A DNA stretch of 7,546 nt from Cohaesibacteraceae bacterium (GCA_016764535.1 JAESRR010000135.1:1-7546), one strand, 5' to 3'. Shown: positions 1 to 6,191, numbered from the stretch's first letter. Notes: a model not told the origin generated them from the sequence alone. Program-made: numbers and translations.

Positions 1-1
1 T

Positions 2-301
2 GACATAAAGAATATCGCCGTGTTTCCACTTGCCATACCTCTGCTTGCGGGCCCCGGCGCAATATCGGCTGTTATACTGTTATCCTCCAAAGCCAGTGAT
101 GCAATAAGTTATGCAAAAATTTCAGGCATGATCCTGTTTGTTCTAGCGTTGGTTTATGTTGCTTTTTTGACGGCGGGGCATATCGACAAAGTTCTGGGAA
201 CAACGGGCCGTAATGTTTTGACCCGGTTATTGGGGGTCTTGCTCTCGGCGCTGGCCGTTCAATTTGTTGCGGATGGCATCAGCGCTATGGCGGCAGCGTA
301 A
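2..301 (+). CDS. MarC-family integral membrane protein, C-terminal part
   Basis: This is the last 99 codons of a gene whose start lies before the window; the frame is open from base 2 and ends at TAA 299-301. The fragment opens with DIKNIAVFPLAIPLLAGPGAIS, the well-conserved central block of MarC/UPF0056 proteins. Two long hydrophobic stretches follow (around the GMILFVLALVYVAFLTAG block and the final LLGVLLSALAVQFVADGI block), which fit the last membrane helices. Family members are usually about 200-215 residues, so roughly half is missing. The family forms six-helix inner-membrane proteins; despite the name (multiple antibiotic resistance locus) a transport substrate has not been firmly established. 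In several rhizobia a marC-family gene sits near ssb and uvrA, which agrees with the gene order here. The 3' end overlaps the convergent downstream gene by 17 bases. The GTG at 20 is an internal codon, not the start. Family assignment is firm; function is not. Confidence 0.93.
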   Translation, partial: DIKNIAVFPLAIPLLAGPGAISAVILLSSKASDAISYAKISGMILFVLALVYVAFLTAGHIDKVLGTTGRNVLTRLLGVLLSALAVQFVADGISAMAAA

Positions 302-644
302 CTTCGATCATTTTACCACCATAACGATGTAATTTGTCTTTCGCACGAATTATCACGGTACGAATTGATGGATCCAGTTTCATAATAGTGGATCGGGTAA
401 ATGGCTGTTCGTTGACATGTGGATGGGCAAGAATTCGAGTTGCAAGAATATCTCCAGAAAGTGAAACGATTTCAAATGCATCTGCATAGTGTTCCCATCC
501 CTCATCTGCATGCAGGACGCTAACCCTGAATACAAAACTGCCGTTTGATTGCCGAATGGTGAGCACGTCAACAACGTCTGCCTCACCTGCGATGCTTACT
601 GATGTGAACAACATCAAAAAGGGTAACAACATCAAATGTCTCAC
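285..644 (-). CDS. Small secreted protein of unknown function (119 aa)
   Basis: The reading frame starts at GTG (644-642), with GGGAG five bases upstream as a good ribosome binding site, and stops at 287-285. An ATG at residue 5 is an alternative start but is less well placed. Residues 1-19 form a signal peptide (hydrophobic MLLPFLMLFTSVSIA, likely cleavage after SIA-G), so the mature protein of about 100 residues is probably periplasmic. The mature part has alternating polar/hydrophobic strands typical of a small all-beta domain, with the phrases HADEGWEHYADAFE and HPHVNEQPFTRS. I recall similar short proteins annotated as hypothetical across Rhodobacterales and Hyphomicrobiales, but know no assigned function. 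It is transcribed alone, convergent with the MarC gene (17-base overlap) and divergent from the transporter gene. A minus-strand TTGTCA at 714-709 could be a -35 box, but I see no convincing -10. The gene is probably real; its role is unknown. Confidence 0.82.
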   Translation of the reverse strand: MRHLMLLPFLMLFTSVSIAGEADVVDVLTIRQSNGSFVFRVSVLHADEGWEHYADAFEIVSLSGDILATRILAHPHVNEQPFTRSTIMKLDPSIRTVIIRAKDKLHRYGGKMIEVTLPP

Positions 645-741
645 GAAATCTCCCGATTAAACCGATTTAGGAATTCTGATCCTGACATATTGCCAAAACC
701 ACTTATTGTGACAATTGGTATTTTATGTTTGACCGTCTGAA

Positions 742-769
742 TTTGAGTTATCTATTTTGAGTTATCTAT
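742..769. repeat. Perfect 14-bp tandem duplication in the transporter promoter
   Basis: The unit TTTGAGTTATCTAT occurs twice with no gap and no mismatch (742-755 and 756-769). The repeat breaks at both flanking bases, so it is exactly two copies. Copy 1 supplies the likely -35 box (TTGAGT at 743-748), and the end of copy 2 supplies the first bases of the likely -10 box (TATAAT at 767-772). Confidence 0.9.
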
Positions 770-772
770 AAT
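743..772 (+). promoter_or_regulatory. Probable sigma70-type promoter for the cation efflux gene
   Basis: TTGAGT (743-748, four of six matches to TTGACA) is followed after 18 bases by TATAAT (767-772, a perfect consensus). Transcription would start near 779, giving a 5' leader of about 55 bases to the ATG at 834. TTGACC at 729-734 with TATTTT at 753-758 is a weaker overlapping alternative, so the 14-bp duplication may have created a second promoter version. Confidence 0.6.
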
Positions 773-833
773 GGGATTGCTCTTTCTACAAATGTGATTA
801 AACAACGCTAACGATAGTACAAGGAAACACATT

Positions 834-1796
834 ATGGCAGCTGGCGGTTCAAGAGCGGTCATCCTCGCGGCCCTCGTAGGCAACGCACTGATTACAATCA
901 CCAAATTTGTGGCTGCAAGTTTGTCCGGTTCTTCAGCAATGTTATCGGAAGGTATCCACTCTTTGGTGGATACCGGGAATCAGGGCCTTTTGCTATATGG
1001 AATCAAGCGCTCCAAACGTCCCGCGGACGAGCAGCATCCTTTTGGCTATGGAACAGAACTCTATTTCTGGGCATTCATTGTTGCACTGTTGATATTTTCG
1101 ATTGGCGCAGGTGTCTCAATTTATGAAGGTATACACAAGGTTTTGCATCCCGAACCGCTGGGCGATGTAACAATCAATTTCGTTGTTCTTGGACTTGCCG
1201 CAATATTTGAAGCTGCAGCCTGGTGGATAGCCTGGAAAAGCTTTCAAAGTACACGGGGAAAACGCTCCTTTTATGAAGCAGTACGGAGCTCCAAAGATCC
1301 AACAGTGATGACTGTTCTGTTTGAAGATACTGCAGCAATGCTGGGTTTATTTGTTGCTGCGGCCGGAATTGCCGGTGCCAAATATCTTGGCATTTTATGG
1401 CTCGATGGTGGAGCCTCAATTGTTATTGGGGTCATACTCGCCGGGACGGCTGCTCTTCTTGCAAGAGAAACCAAAAGCCTTTTAATCGGAGAGGCTGCGT
1501 TGCCGGAAGTCGATGAAGGCATTCGCAACATTGTTGAGGCACACCCCGCAATTACATCAATTAACGAGATCAGAACGCTCCATCGCGGGCCGGAAGATGT
1601 GTTGCTGGCTATCAGTCTGGATTTTGAAGATAATCTGCCCGCAGGCAAGGTAGAGGATGTTATTTTCAATCTGGAAGTAGCTATTAAGAATGAATTTCCG
1701 ATGGTGCGGCGATTGTTCATAGAAGTGCAATCATCACGGCATCATCATCAGATACTTGCTGCCGAAAAAGAAAATAAACCCTTGCAGGGAATTTGA
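834..1796 (+). CDS. Cation diffusion facilitator (CDF) family metal transporter
   Basis: This 320-residue inner-membrane protein is predicted to export a divalent cation (Zn2+ is most likely for this branch) in exchange for protons. Six hydrophobic segments are visible at about 8-30, 36-56, 77-97, 113-135, 158-182 and 187-210, followed by a cytoplasmic domain (211-320) of the kind used for dimerisation. TM2 has the metal-site motif H42-xxx-D46 within SEGIHSLVDTGNQ, and HPFGYG (68-73) in the following loop is a hallmark of the family. TM5 reads VLFEDTAAMLG: D165 fits the second metal ligand, but the usual His/Asp four residues earlier is Val161, with Glu164 beside D165, as in ZnT9/SLC30A9-like members. 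The tail contains RHHH (302-305), a possible metal contact. The start is ATG 834 with AAGGAAA (821-827) six bases upstream. It has its own promoter at 743-772 and ends before a bidirectional terminator at about 1883. Family is certain; the substrate is inferred. Confidence 0.95.
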   Translation: MAAGGSRAVILAALVGNALITITKFVAASLSGSSAMLSEGIHSLVDTGNQGLLLYGIKRSKRPADEQHPFGYGTELYFWAFIVALLIFSIGAGVSIYEGIHKVLHPEPLGDVTINFVVLGLAAIFEAAAWWIAWKSFQSTRGKRSFYEAVRSSKDPTVMTVLFEDTAAMLGLFVAAAGIAGAKYLGILWLDGGASIVIGVILAGTAALLARETKSLLIGEAALPEVDEGIRNIVEAHPAITSINEIRTLHRGPEDVLLAISLDFEDNLPAGKVEDVIFNLEVAIKNEFPMVRRLFIEVQSSRHHHQILAAEKENKPLQGI

Positions 1797-1799
1797 TAG

Positions 1800-1821
1800 T
1801 TCCTGGTTTGGTAATCAGGAA
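1800..1821 (+). other. Stem-loop just after the transporter stop codon
   Basis: TTCCTGGTT (1800-1808) pairs with AATCAGGAA (1813-1821), nine pairs including one G-U, around the tetraloop TGGT. It begins three bases after the TGA and has no T-run, so it is not a classical terminator. It could protect the 3' end of the transcript or be chance. Confidence 0.4.
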
Positions 1822-1881
1822 AAGTCGGCACCTTGTCCCGGACAATTGGTTATCGGCTAAATATACATTGGGTGGTAAAAC

Positions 1882-1917
1882 AAAAAATCCCATGAACCAA
1901 CATGGGATTTTTGTTTT
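1882..1917. terminator. Bidirectional Rho-independent terminator between transporter and ssb
   Basis: A perfect 12-bp stem, AAAAATCCCATG (1883-1894) with CATGGGATTTTT (1901-1912), closes a six-base loop AACCAA. On the plus strand the GC core is followed by TTTTTGTTTT. On the minus strand the mirrored A-run gives TTTTTTGTTTT. It can therefore stop both the transporter transcript arriving from the left and the ssb transcript arriving from the right. Confidence 0.9.
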
Positions 1918-1941
1918 CCAAACCGGATAACCGGATGAGAT

Positions 1942-2475
1942 CTAAAACGGGATTTCATCGTCCATATCGCTTGAAAACCCGGTGCCGCCTTGCTGCTGAC
2001 CACCGCCACTGCCTTGCTGACCACCGCTTTGCTGACCACCGCTTCCACCGCTGTTATAACCACCTTGTTGACCACCGCCAAAGCCACCGCCCTGTTGACC
2101 GCCACCTTGTTGACCTCCGCTATCACGGCCATCAAGCATTGTCAGGCTACTGTTAAAGCCCTGAAGTACTATTTCGGTTGTATATTTATCCTGGCCACTT
2201 TGATCCTGCCATTTGCGAGTTTGCAACTGGCCTTCGATATAGACCTTTGATCCCTTTTTCAGGTATTGCTCAACAATCCGGCACAAACCTTCGTTGAATA
2301 CCACAACACGGTGCCATTCGGTGCGTTCCCGGCGTTCTCCGGAACTGCGATCCCGCCAGCTTTCGGACGTTGCTATCCGCAAATTTGCTATAGGACGGCC
2401 ATCCTGTGTATTACGAATTTCTGGATCGGCACCCAGATTGCCGATTAAAATAACTTTGTTGACGCTGCCTGCCAT
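1942..2475 (-). CDS. ssb: Single-stranded DNA-binding protein
   Basis: SSB (177 residues) coats single-stranded DNA as a tetramer during replication, recombination and repair, and recruits partner proteins. Residues about 5-113 form the OB fold: [21 protein letters not shown] at the start, then [10 protein letters not shown], the [22 protein letters not shown] block and the YTTEIVLQ strand. Residues 118-166 are a flexible linker with six GGQQ units. The C-terminus DMDDEIPF is the standard acidic tip that docks repair and replication enzymes. The frame stays open upstream as far as 2565, but ATG 2475-2473 is chosen because it gives the canonical N-terminus and has AGGAG seven bases upstream; the extra 30 codons resemble no SSB. 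The gene is divergent from uvrA, the classical bacterial arrangement, and may share its damage control. It ends at the bidirectional terminator. Length and motifs are normal for alphaproteobacteria. Confidence 0.98.
   Translation of the reverse strand: MAGSVNKVILIGNLGADPEIRNTQDGRPIANLRIATSESWRDRSSGERRERTEWHRVVVFNEGLCRIVEQYLKKGSKVYIEGQLQTRKWQDQSGQDKYTTEIVLQGFNSSLTMLDGRDSGGQQGGGQQGGGFGGGQQGGYNSGGSGGQQSGGQQGSGGGQQQGGTGFSSDMDDEIPF
2014..2043. repeat. 15-bp tandem repeat within the ssb linker
   Basis: TTGCTGACCACCGCT is present twice, head to tail and identical (2014-2028, 2029-2043). On the coding strand it encodes the neighbouring GGQQS/GGQQ units of the SSB linker. Looser copies of TTG-TGACC-CC continue to about 2120. 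Such low-complexity DNA can change in copy number without disturbing the OB fold or the acidic tip. Confidence 0.85.
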
Positions 2476-2635
2476 CAATATTCTCCTGATGTCTTGTTGT
2501 GTTAATTCTAGCAGAGCCGGAGAAGTGCGTCCGGGAGATTGTTTCCCTTTTGCACAGTCAAACACCTTCCAGCTCTATGCAGAACTTGCCATCTTTCGAA
2601 TTTCACAACTTGTCGACAATTCTGCTCTTGATCCA

Positions 2636-2664
2636 ATGAGAACAAAAATGGTACATCCCGTCAA
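2636..2664 (-). promoter_or_regulatory. Candidate ssb promoter
   Basis: Read on the minus strand, TTGACG (2664-2659, five of six matches) is followed after 17 bases by TCTCAT (2641-2636, weak -10). The LexA-like box at 2640-2654 lies inside the spacer and touches the -10, where a repressor would block polymerase. The resulting leader would be about 150 bases. The weak -10 keeps this tentative. Confidence 0.3.
2640..2654. promoter_or_regulatory. Degenerate LexA (SOS) box between ssb and uvrA
   Basis: GAAC-AAAAATG-GTAC matches the alphaproteobacterial LexA operator GAAC-N7-GAAC (equivalently GTTC-N7-GTTC) at seven of the eight fixed bases, with the exact spacing. It sits between two repair genes that are often SOS-controlled. 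No perfect copy exists elsewhere in the 282-bp region. The single mismatch leaves doubt. Confidence 0.4.
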
Positions 2665-2746
2665 GACCGCTTGTTTACTGCCGTTGATTCATCCATATAC
2701 AAGCGCCGTAAAAAGCCCTCATCCTGCGCGCCAGGTAGAAAACGGA

Positions 2747-2752
2747 TATAAT
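2747..2752 (+). promoter_or_regulatory. Possible uvrA -10 element next to the start codon
   Basis: TATAAT, a perfect -10 consensus, ends five bases before the uvrA ATG (2758). If used, transcription would begin at or beside the ATG, giving a leaderless message. There is no recognisable -35 at 16-18 bases upstream (the region reads CCTGCGCG), and the hexamer could be chance in AT-rich sequence. Confidence 0.3.
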
Positions 2753-2757
2753 AATTC

Positions 2758-5745
2758 ATGTCAAATCAGTCTGAACATGGCCGCGTGATTTCTGTTCGTG
2801 GAGCACGCGAACACAATCTCAAGAACATTGATATTGATATTCCCCGCGACAAACTGGTTGTAATGACAGGATTATCGGGTTCCGGTAAATCTTCACTGGC
2901 ATTTGATACAATTTACGCCGAAGGACAGAGGCGGTATGTGGAATCCCTGTCTGCATATGCACGGCAGTTTCTCGAAATGATGCAGAAGCCGGACGTCGAT
3001 CAAATTGATGGATTGTCGCCGGCAATTTCAATTGAACAAAAGACGACGTCCCGAAATCCAAGATCCACGGTAGGGACGGTTACCGAAATTTATGACTATA
3101 TGCGTTTGCTTTATGCCCGTGTTGGTATTCCCTATTCGCCAACAACCGGCCTTCCCATTGAAAGTCAAACTGTCTCGCAGATGGTGGACCGGGTTCTGGC
3201 CCTTGAGGAGAAGTCCAGAATTTATCTTCTGGCACCGATTGTGCGAGGACGCAAAGGCGAGTACCGCAAGGAACTGGCTGATCTGATGAAACGCGGATTT
3301 CAGCGGGTAAAGATTGACGGTACTTTTTATGAAATAGCAGATGCACCTGCCCTTGATAAAAAATTCAAACATAGCATTGATGTGGTCGTTGACCGGTTGG
3401 TTGTACGCAATGACATGGCAACGCGCCTGGCGGATTCGCTAGAGACTGCCCTTGAGCTGGCATCAGGCATCGCGGTTATTGAATTTGCAGACGCCGCTGA
3501 AAAAGAAAAAGCCAAACGTATTACTTTCTCGCAAAAATTTGCATGCCCCGTTTCTGGATTCACGATTGAGGAAATTGAACCAAGATTATTTTCGTTTAAC
3601 AATCCGTTCGGTGCCTGTCCTTCATGCGATGGTCTTGGCACCGAGTTGAAAATTGATCCAGAACTAATTATCCCTGACCCCATGCTTACCCTGCGTGAAG
3701 GGGCAATATTTCCCTGGTCTAAATCCAGTTCACCATATTACAGGCAAACACTTGATGCCCTCGCCAGGCATTATGATTTTTCAGTGTTGGTTCCCTGGTT
3801 TGAACTCACTGAAGAATCACAGAAAGCCATTTTGTACGGTACCGGCAAAGACGTTGTGACCTTTAAATATGAAGACGGTGTCAGGTCTTACGAAACCAGC
3901 AAGACTTTTGAAGGTGTAATTCCCAATCTCGAACGCCGTTGGAGAGAGACCGACAGTTCATGGGCAAGAGAGGAAATTGGAAAATTTCAATCCAAAACTC
4001 CTTGTACCCGATGCAAGGGAAATAGATTAAAGCCTGAAGCTCTTGCCGTTAAGCTCGATGATAAACACATATCCCAGGTCTCAAATTATTCCATACGCGA
4101 CGCAGCAACCTGGTTCGAGAATTTACCGGACACGCTTACCGATAAACAAAATCAAATCGCAGTTCGCATTGTAAAAGAGATCACAGACCGGCTTAAATTT
4201 CTGAATGATGTAGGACTTGAATATCTGGGATTGTCGAGAGCTTCAGGAACTTTGTCCGGAGGGGAATCTCAACGCATTCGACTGGCTTCCCAAATTGGCT
4301 CAGGCCTCACGGGTGTGCTGTACGTATTGGATGAGCCTTCAATCGGATTGCATCAGCGTGATAACGCTCGATTGCTCGAAACGCTCAAGCATTTACGAGA
4401 TCTGGGAAACACCGTCATTGTCGTCGAGCATGATGAGGATGCTGTTCTGGCTGCGGATTTTGTAGTTGATGTGGGGCCCGGTGCAGGTGTGCATGGAGGC
4501 GAAATTGTATCCAGCGGCACGCCGGAGCATGTGATGAATGATGAGAATTCATTGACTGGAAAATATTTGTCCGGGCGGATGATGATCCCGTTTCGTGAAC
4601 AACTGCGCCATGTTGACGATAAGCGTGCATTAAAAGTTATTGGTGCATGCGGAAACAATCTTCAAAACATCAGTGCCAATATTCCTTTGGGTACATTTAC
4701 ATGTGTGACAGGAGTATCAGGCGGTGGTAAATCCACGTTCCTGATTGATACGCTATATCGGGCCACGGCGCGTCGGCTCAACGGATCACGCCAAATACCT
4801 GCAGAACATAATCATGTTGAAGGTCTGGAGTATCTGGACAAGGTAATTGATATTGACCAATCACCAATTGGTAGAACTCCCAGATCAAATCCGGCCACCT
4901 ATACCGGTGCATTCACACCGATAAGAGAATGGTTTGCTGGATTGCCGGAATCCAAGGCACGGGGCTATGCACCCGGAAGGTTTTCATTCAATGTCAAGGG
5001 TGGACGTTGTGAGGCTTGCCAGGGCGATGGCCTTATCAAAATTGAAATGCACTTTCTTCCCGATGTTTACGTCACTTGCGATGTTTGCGAAGGCAAACGA
5101 TATAATCGGGAAACCCTGGAAGTTAAATTCAAGGACAAATCCATTTCAGACATTCTGAATATGACGGTTGAGGAAAGTGTAGATTTTTTTGCTGCAGTAC
5201 CCTCCGTTAGAGACAAAATGGTAGCACTGCACCGGGTTGGGCTGACCTATGTAAAGATTGGGCAACCGGCAACTACCCTTTCCGGAGGTGAGGCCCAGCG
5301 CGTCAAACTGGCCAAGGAATTGTCCAAACGTGCAACCGGGCGCACTCTATATATCCTTGATGAACCAACAACAGGATTGCATTTCCATGACATTGCAAAG
5401 CTTCTGGAAGTACTGCACGAGCTGGTTGATCAGGGCAACACAGTAGCTGTGATCGAACATAATCTGGAAGTAATTAAAACTGCTGACTGGATCATTGATC
5501 TGGGACCCGAAGGTGGAGATGGCGGTGGCAGGATTGTTGGATGCGGCCGACCCGAAGAAATTGTCAAAATCAAGGAAAGTTACACCGGTAAGTTCCTGGC
5601 AGAAGTCATGGAACGAAGACCAAAAAGTATGCCGCCGGTGACAATTAAAGCCGCTCCCAAATTGAAACCGGTTCCAGTGCCAAAAAAGAAAGCAAAAAAG
5701 GTCAGACCGGCCAGTAAAAGGGATATTCCAGCTGCTGCAAAATAG
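2758..5745 (+). CDS. uvrA: Excinuclease ABC subunit UvrA
   Basis: UvrA (995 residues) is the damage-sensing ATPase of nucleotide excision repair: a dimer scans DNA with UvrB and hands over bulky lesions for UvrB/UvrC incision. Two ABC ATPase modules are intact. Module I has Walker A GLSGSGKS (38-45), signature LSGGESQR (499-506) and Walker B LYVLDEPS (521-528, Glu526). Module II has Walker A GVSGGGKS (652-659), signature LSGGEAQR (841-848) and Walker B LYILDEPT (864-871, Glu869). Zinc-type cysteines occur at C263/C287/C290 with Ser266 where many UvrAs have Cys, at C416/C419, and as a complete C751-x2-C754...C774-x2-C777 zinc finger used in DNA binding. A Pro/Lys-rich tail (about 955-995) extends past the conserved core. 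ATG 2758 is the first start after an in-frame TAA (2752-2754) and gives the expected [17 protein letters not shown] start; no good Shine-Dalgarno sequence precedes it. No hairpin terminator is evident after the stop. Confidence 0.99.
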   Translation: MSNQSEHGRVISVRGAREHNLKNIDIDIPRDKLVVMTGLSGSGKSSLAFDTIYAEGQRRYVESLSAYARQFLEMMQKPDVDQIDGLSPAISIEQKTTSRNPRSTVGTVTEIYDYMRLLYARVGIPYSPTTGLPIESQTVSQMVDRVLALEEKSRIYLLAPIVRGRKGEYRKELADLMKRGFQRVKIDGTFYEIADAPALDKKFKHSIDVVVDRLVVRNDMATRLADSLETALELASGIAVIEFADAAEKEKAKRITFSQKFACPVSGFTIEEIEPRLFSFNNPFGACPSCDGLGTELKIDPELIIPDPMLTLREGAIFPWSKSSSPYYRQTLDALARHYDFSVLVPWFELTEESQKAILYGTGKDVVTFKYEDGVRSYETSKTFEGVIPNLERRWRETDSSWAREEIGKFQSKTPCTRCKGNRLKPEALAVKLDDKHISQVSNYSIRDAATWFENLPDTLTDKQNQIAVRIVKEITDRLKFLNDVGLEYLGLSRASGTLSGGESQRIRLASQIGSGLTGVLYVLDEPSIGLHQRDNARLLETLKHLRDLGNTVIVVEHDEDAVLAADFVVDVGPGAGVHGGEIVSSGTPEHVMNDENSLTGKYLSGRMMIPFREQLRHVDDKRALKVIGACGNNLQNISANIPLGTFTCVTGVSGGGKSTFLIDTLYRATARRLNGSRQIPAEHNHVEGLEYLDKVIDIDQSPIGRTPRSNPATYTGAFTPIREWFAGLPESKARGYAPGRFSFNVKGGRCEACQGDGLIKIEMHFLPDVYVTCDVCEGKRYNRETLEVKFKDKSISDILNMTVEESVDFFAAVPSVRDKMVALHRVGLTYVKIGQPATTLSGGEAQRVKLAKELSKRATGRTLYILDEPTTGLHFHDIAKLLEVLHELVDQGNTVAVIEHNLEVIKTADWIIDLGPEGGDGGGRIVGCGRPEEIVKIKESYTGKFLAEVMERRPKSMPPVTIKAAPKLKPVPVPKKKAKKVRPASKRDIPAAAK

Positions 5746-5907
5746 ATTTACCAACCATCTAAATATTTCATAGGTCAAGTAAGAGGGTTGCAAATTCCTC
5801 AACTCAGCTATGCATAATTTTGTACTGCTCTTTGTTCGGATGAAGGACTATATACATATCAACACGGCGACAAACGAAGTCACCGGTTTTTGGAAAGGAG
5901 CAGACTA

Positions 5908-6060
5908 ATGTTTGGAACTCTTACACAGAATTATCGTGAATGGCGCGCGTACCGTCAGACAGTTAACGAATTATCTCGTCTGTCTGGCCGCGAACTGAGT
6001 GACCTTGGACTTTCGCATGGTGATATTGAATTCGTTGCACGTAAAACTGCAACAAAATAG
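5908..6060 (+). CDS. DUF1127 small basic protein (CcaF1/YjiS-like)
   Basis: A 50-residue protein from ATG 5908 to TAG 6058-6060, with the strong ribosome binding site AAAGGAG (5894-5900) seven bases upstream. The C-terminal half, RELSDLGLSHGDIEFVAR (28-45), is the DUF1127 signature (R-E-L-x-D-L/I-G-L-x-x-x-D-I). The N-terminal half, YREWRAYRQTVNELSRL, should be an arginine-rich amphipathic helix. DUF1127 proteins are abundant in alphaproteobacteria. In Rhodobacter sphaeroides one (CcaF1) binds RNA, and its mRNA carries the CcsR small RNAs in the 3' region. The same layout exists here: the stop is two bases from the first of three C-rich-loop hairpins, so protein and RNA almost certainly share a transcript. 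The upstream 162 bp after uvrA contain an AT-rich TATATACATAT (5849-5859), but no promoter I can assign with confidence. RNA binding is inferred from the family. Confidence 0.92.
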   Translation: MFGTLTQNYREWRAYRQTVNELSRLSGRELSDLGLSHGDIEFVARKTATK

Positions 6061-6062
6061 TT

Positions 6063-6160
6063 TCAGGCCAATCTCCTCCCATGGCCTGATGTTCTGAAGT
6101 CCCTCCCGCTTCGGAACGAACAAAAGAACCCGCCGGATCTCCTCCCCTGGCGGGTTTTTT
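6063..6160 (+). ncRNA. Cuckoo/CcsR-type small RNA with three anti-SD hairpins
   Basis: Three hairpins follow the DUF1127 stop. Hairpin 1 has stem TCAGGCCA (6063-6070) with TGGCCTGA (6082-6089) and loop ATCTCCTCCCA. Hairpin 2 has stem GTTCTGAAG (6091-6099) with CTTCGGAAC (6109-6117), nine pairs with one U-G, and loop TCCCTCCCG. Hairpin 3 has stem AACCCGCCGG (6127-6136) with CTGGCGGGTT (6147-6156) and loop ATCTCCTCCC, then six T. Stems differ completely while every loop keeps CCTCCC, so the loop is the functional part. The motif resembles the anti-SD end of 16S rRNA. In Rhodobacter and other alphaproteobacteria, RNAs with CCUCCUCCC loops downstream of DUF1127 genes (CcsR; the 'cuckoo' family) are cut from the mRNA and act in stress responses. 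The ends given here are the structural limits; the mature 5' end and whether it is cut into several RNAs are not visible. Three loops in one unit is what I would check against known members. Confidence 0.85.
6126..6160 (+). terminator. Rho-independent terminator formed by the third hairpin
   Basis: The GC-rich stem AACCCGCC/GGCGGGTT (6127-6134, 6149-6156), extended inward by G-T and G-C pairs, is followed by a T-run (6155-6160). It ends the DUF1127-sRNA transcript and also carries an anti-SD loop. Read from the minus strand the stem is followed by CTTTTG, a weaker T-run, so it may also slow or stop transcripts of the convergent lipoprotein gene. Confidence 0.9.
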
Positions 6161-6191
6161 GTATCCAAAATTCGAATATCACTTTTTCGTA

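Noticed and set aside
1271..1720. 149-codon minus-strand frame inside the transporter gene
   Set aside because: Antisense to a certain CDF gene, low-complexity Ser/Ala composition, no start signal.
1857..2250. Open frames opposite or offset to ssb, with Val/Ala- or Thr/Leu-rich repeats
   Set aside because: They are shadows of the repetitive ssb linker; their composition is simply the repeat read in other frames.
2476..2565. Thirty-codon N-terminal extension of ssb from an upstream ATG
   Set aside because: The added residues resemble no SSB, while ATG 2475 has a good Shine-Dalgarno sequence and gives the canonical [15 protein letters not shown] start.
2294..2788. 164-codon plus-strand frame spanning the ssb start, the intergenic region and the uvrA start
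   Set aside because: It lies antisense to the ssb OB fold and overlaps the uvrA start in another frame; no recognisable domain or ribosome binding site.
5783..5804. Possible uvrA terminator hairpin (GAGGGTTG with CAACTC)
   Set aside because: Pairing requires a bulge and there is no T-run after it.
5820..5860. RpoH-type or sigma70 promoter for the DUF1127 gene
   Set aside because: TTGTAC or TTGTTC and the AT-rich TATATACATAT are present, but no pairing gives acceptable spacing with a good -10, so it is not called.
6063..6156. Three spaced similar units considered as a CRISPR-like or transposon repeat array
   Set aside because: Only the loops are shared, stems differ, spacing is unequal (1 and 9 bases), and the third ends in a T-run, which fits an sRNA rather than an array.
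5971..6168. 65-codon minus-strand frame across the DUF1127 gene and the sRNA
   Set aside because: Covered on the other strand by a well-supported gene and hairpins; its protein is explained by antisense reading.
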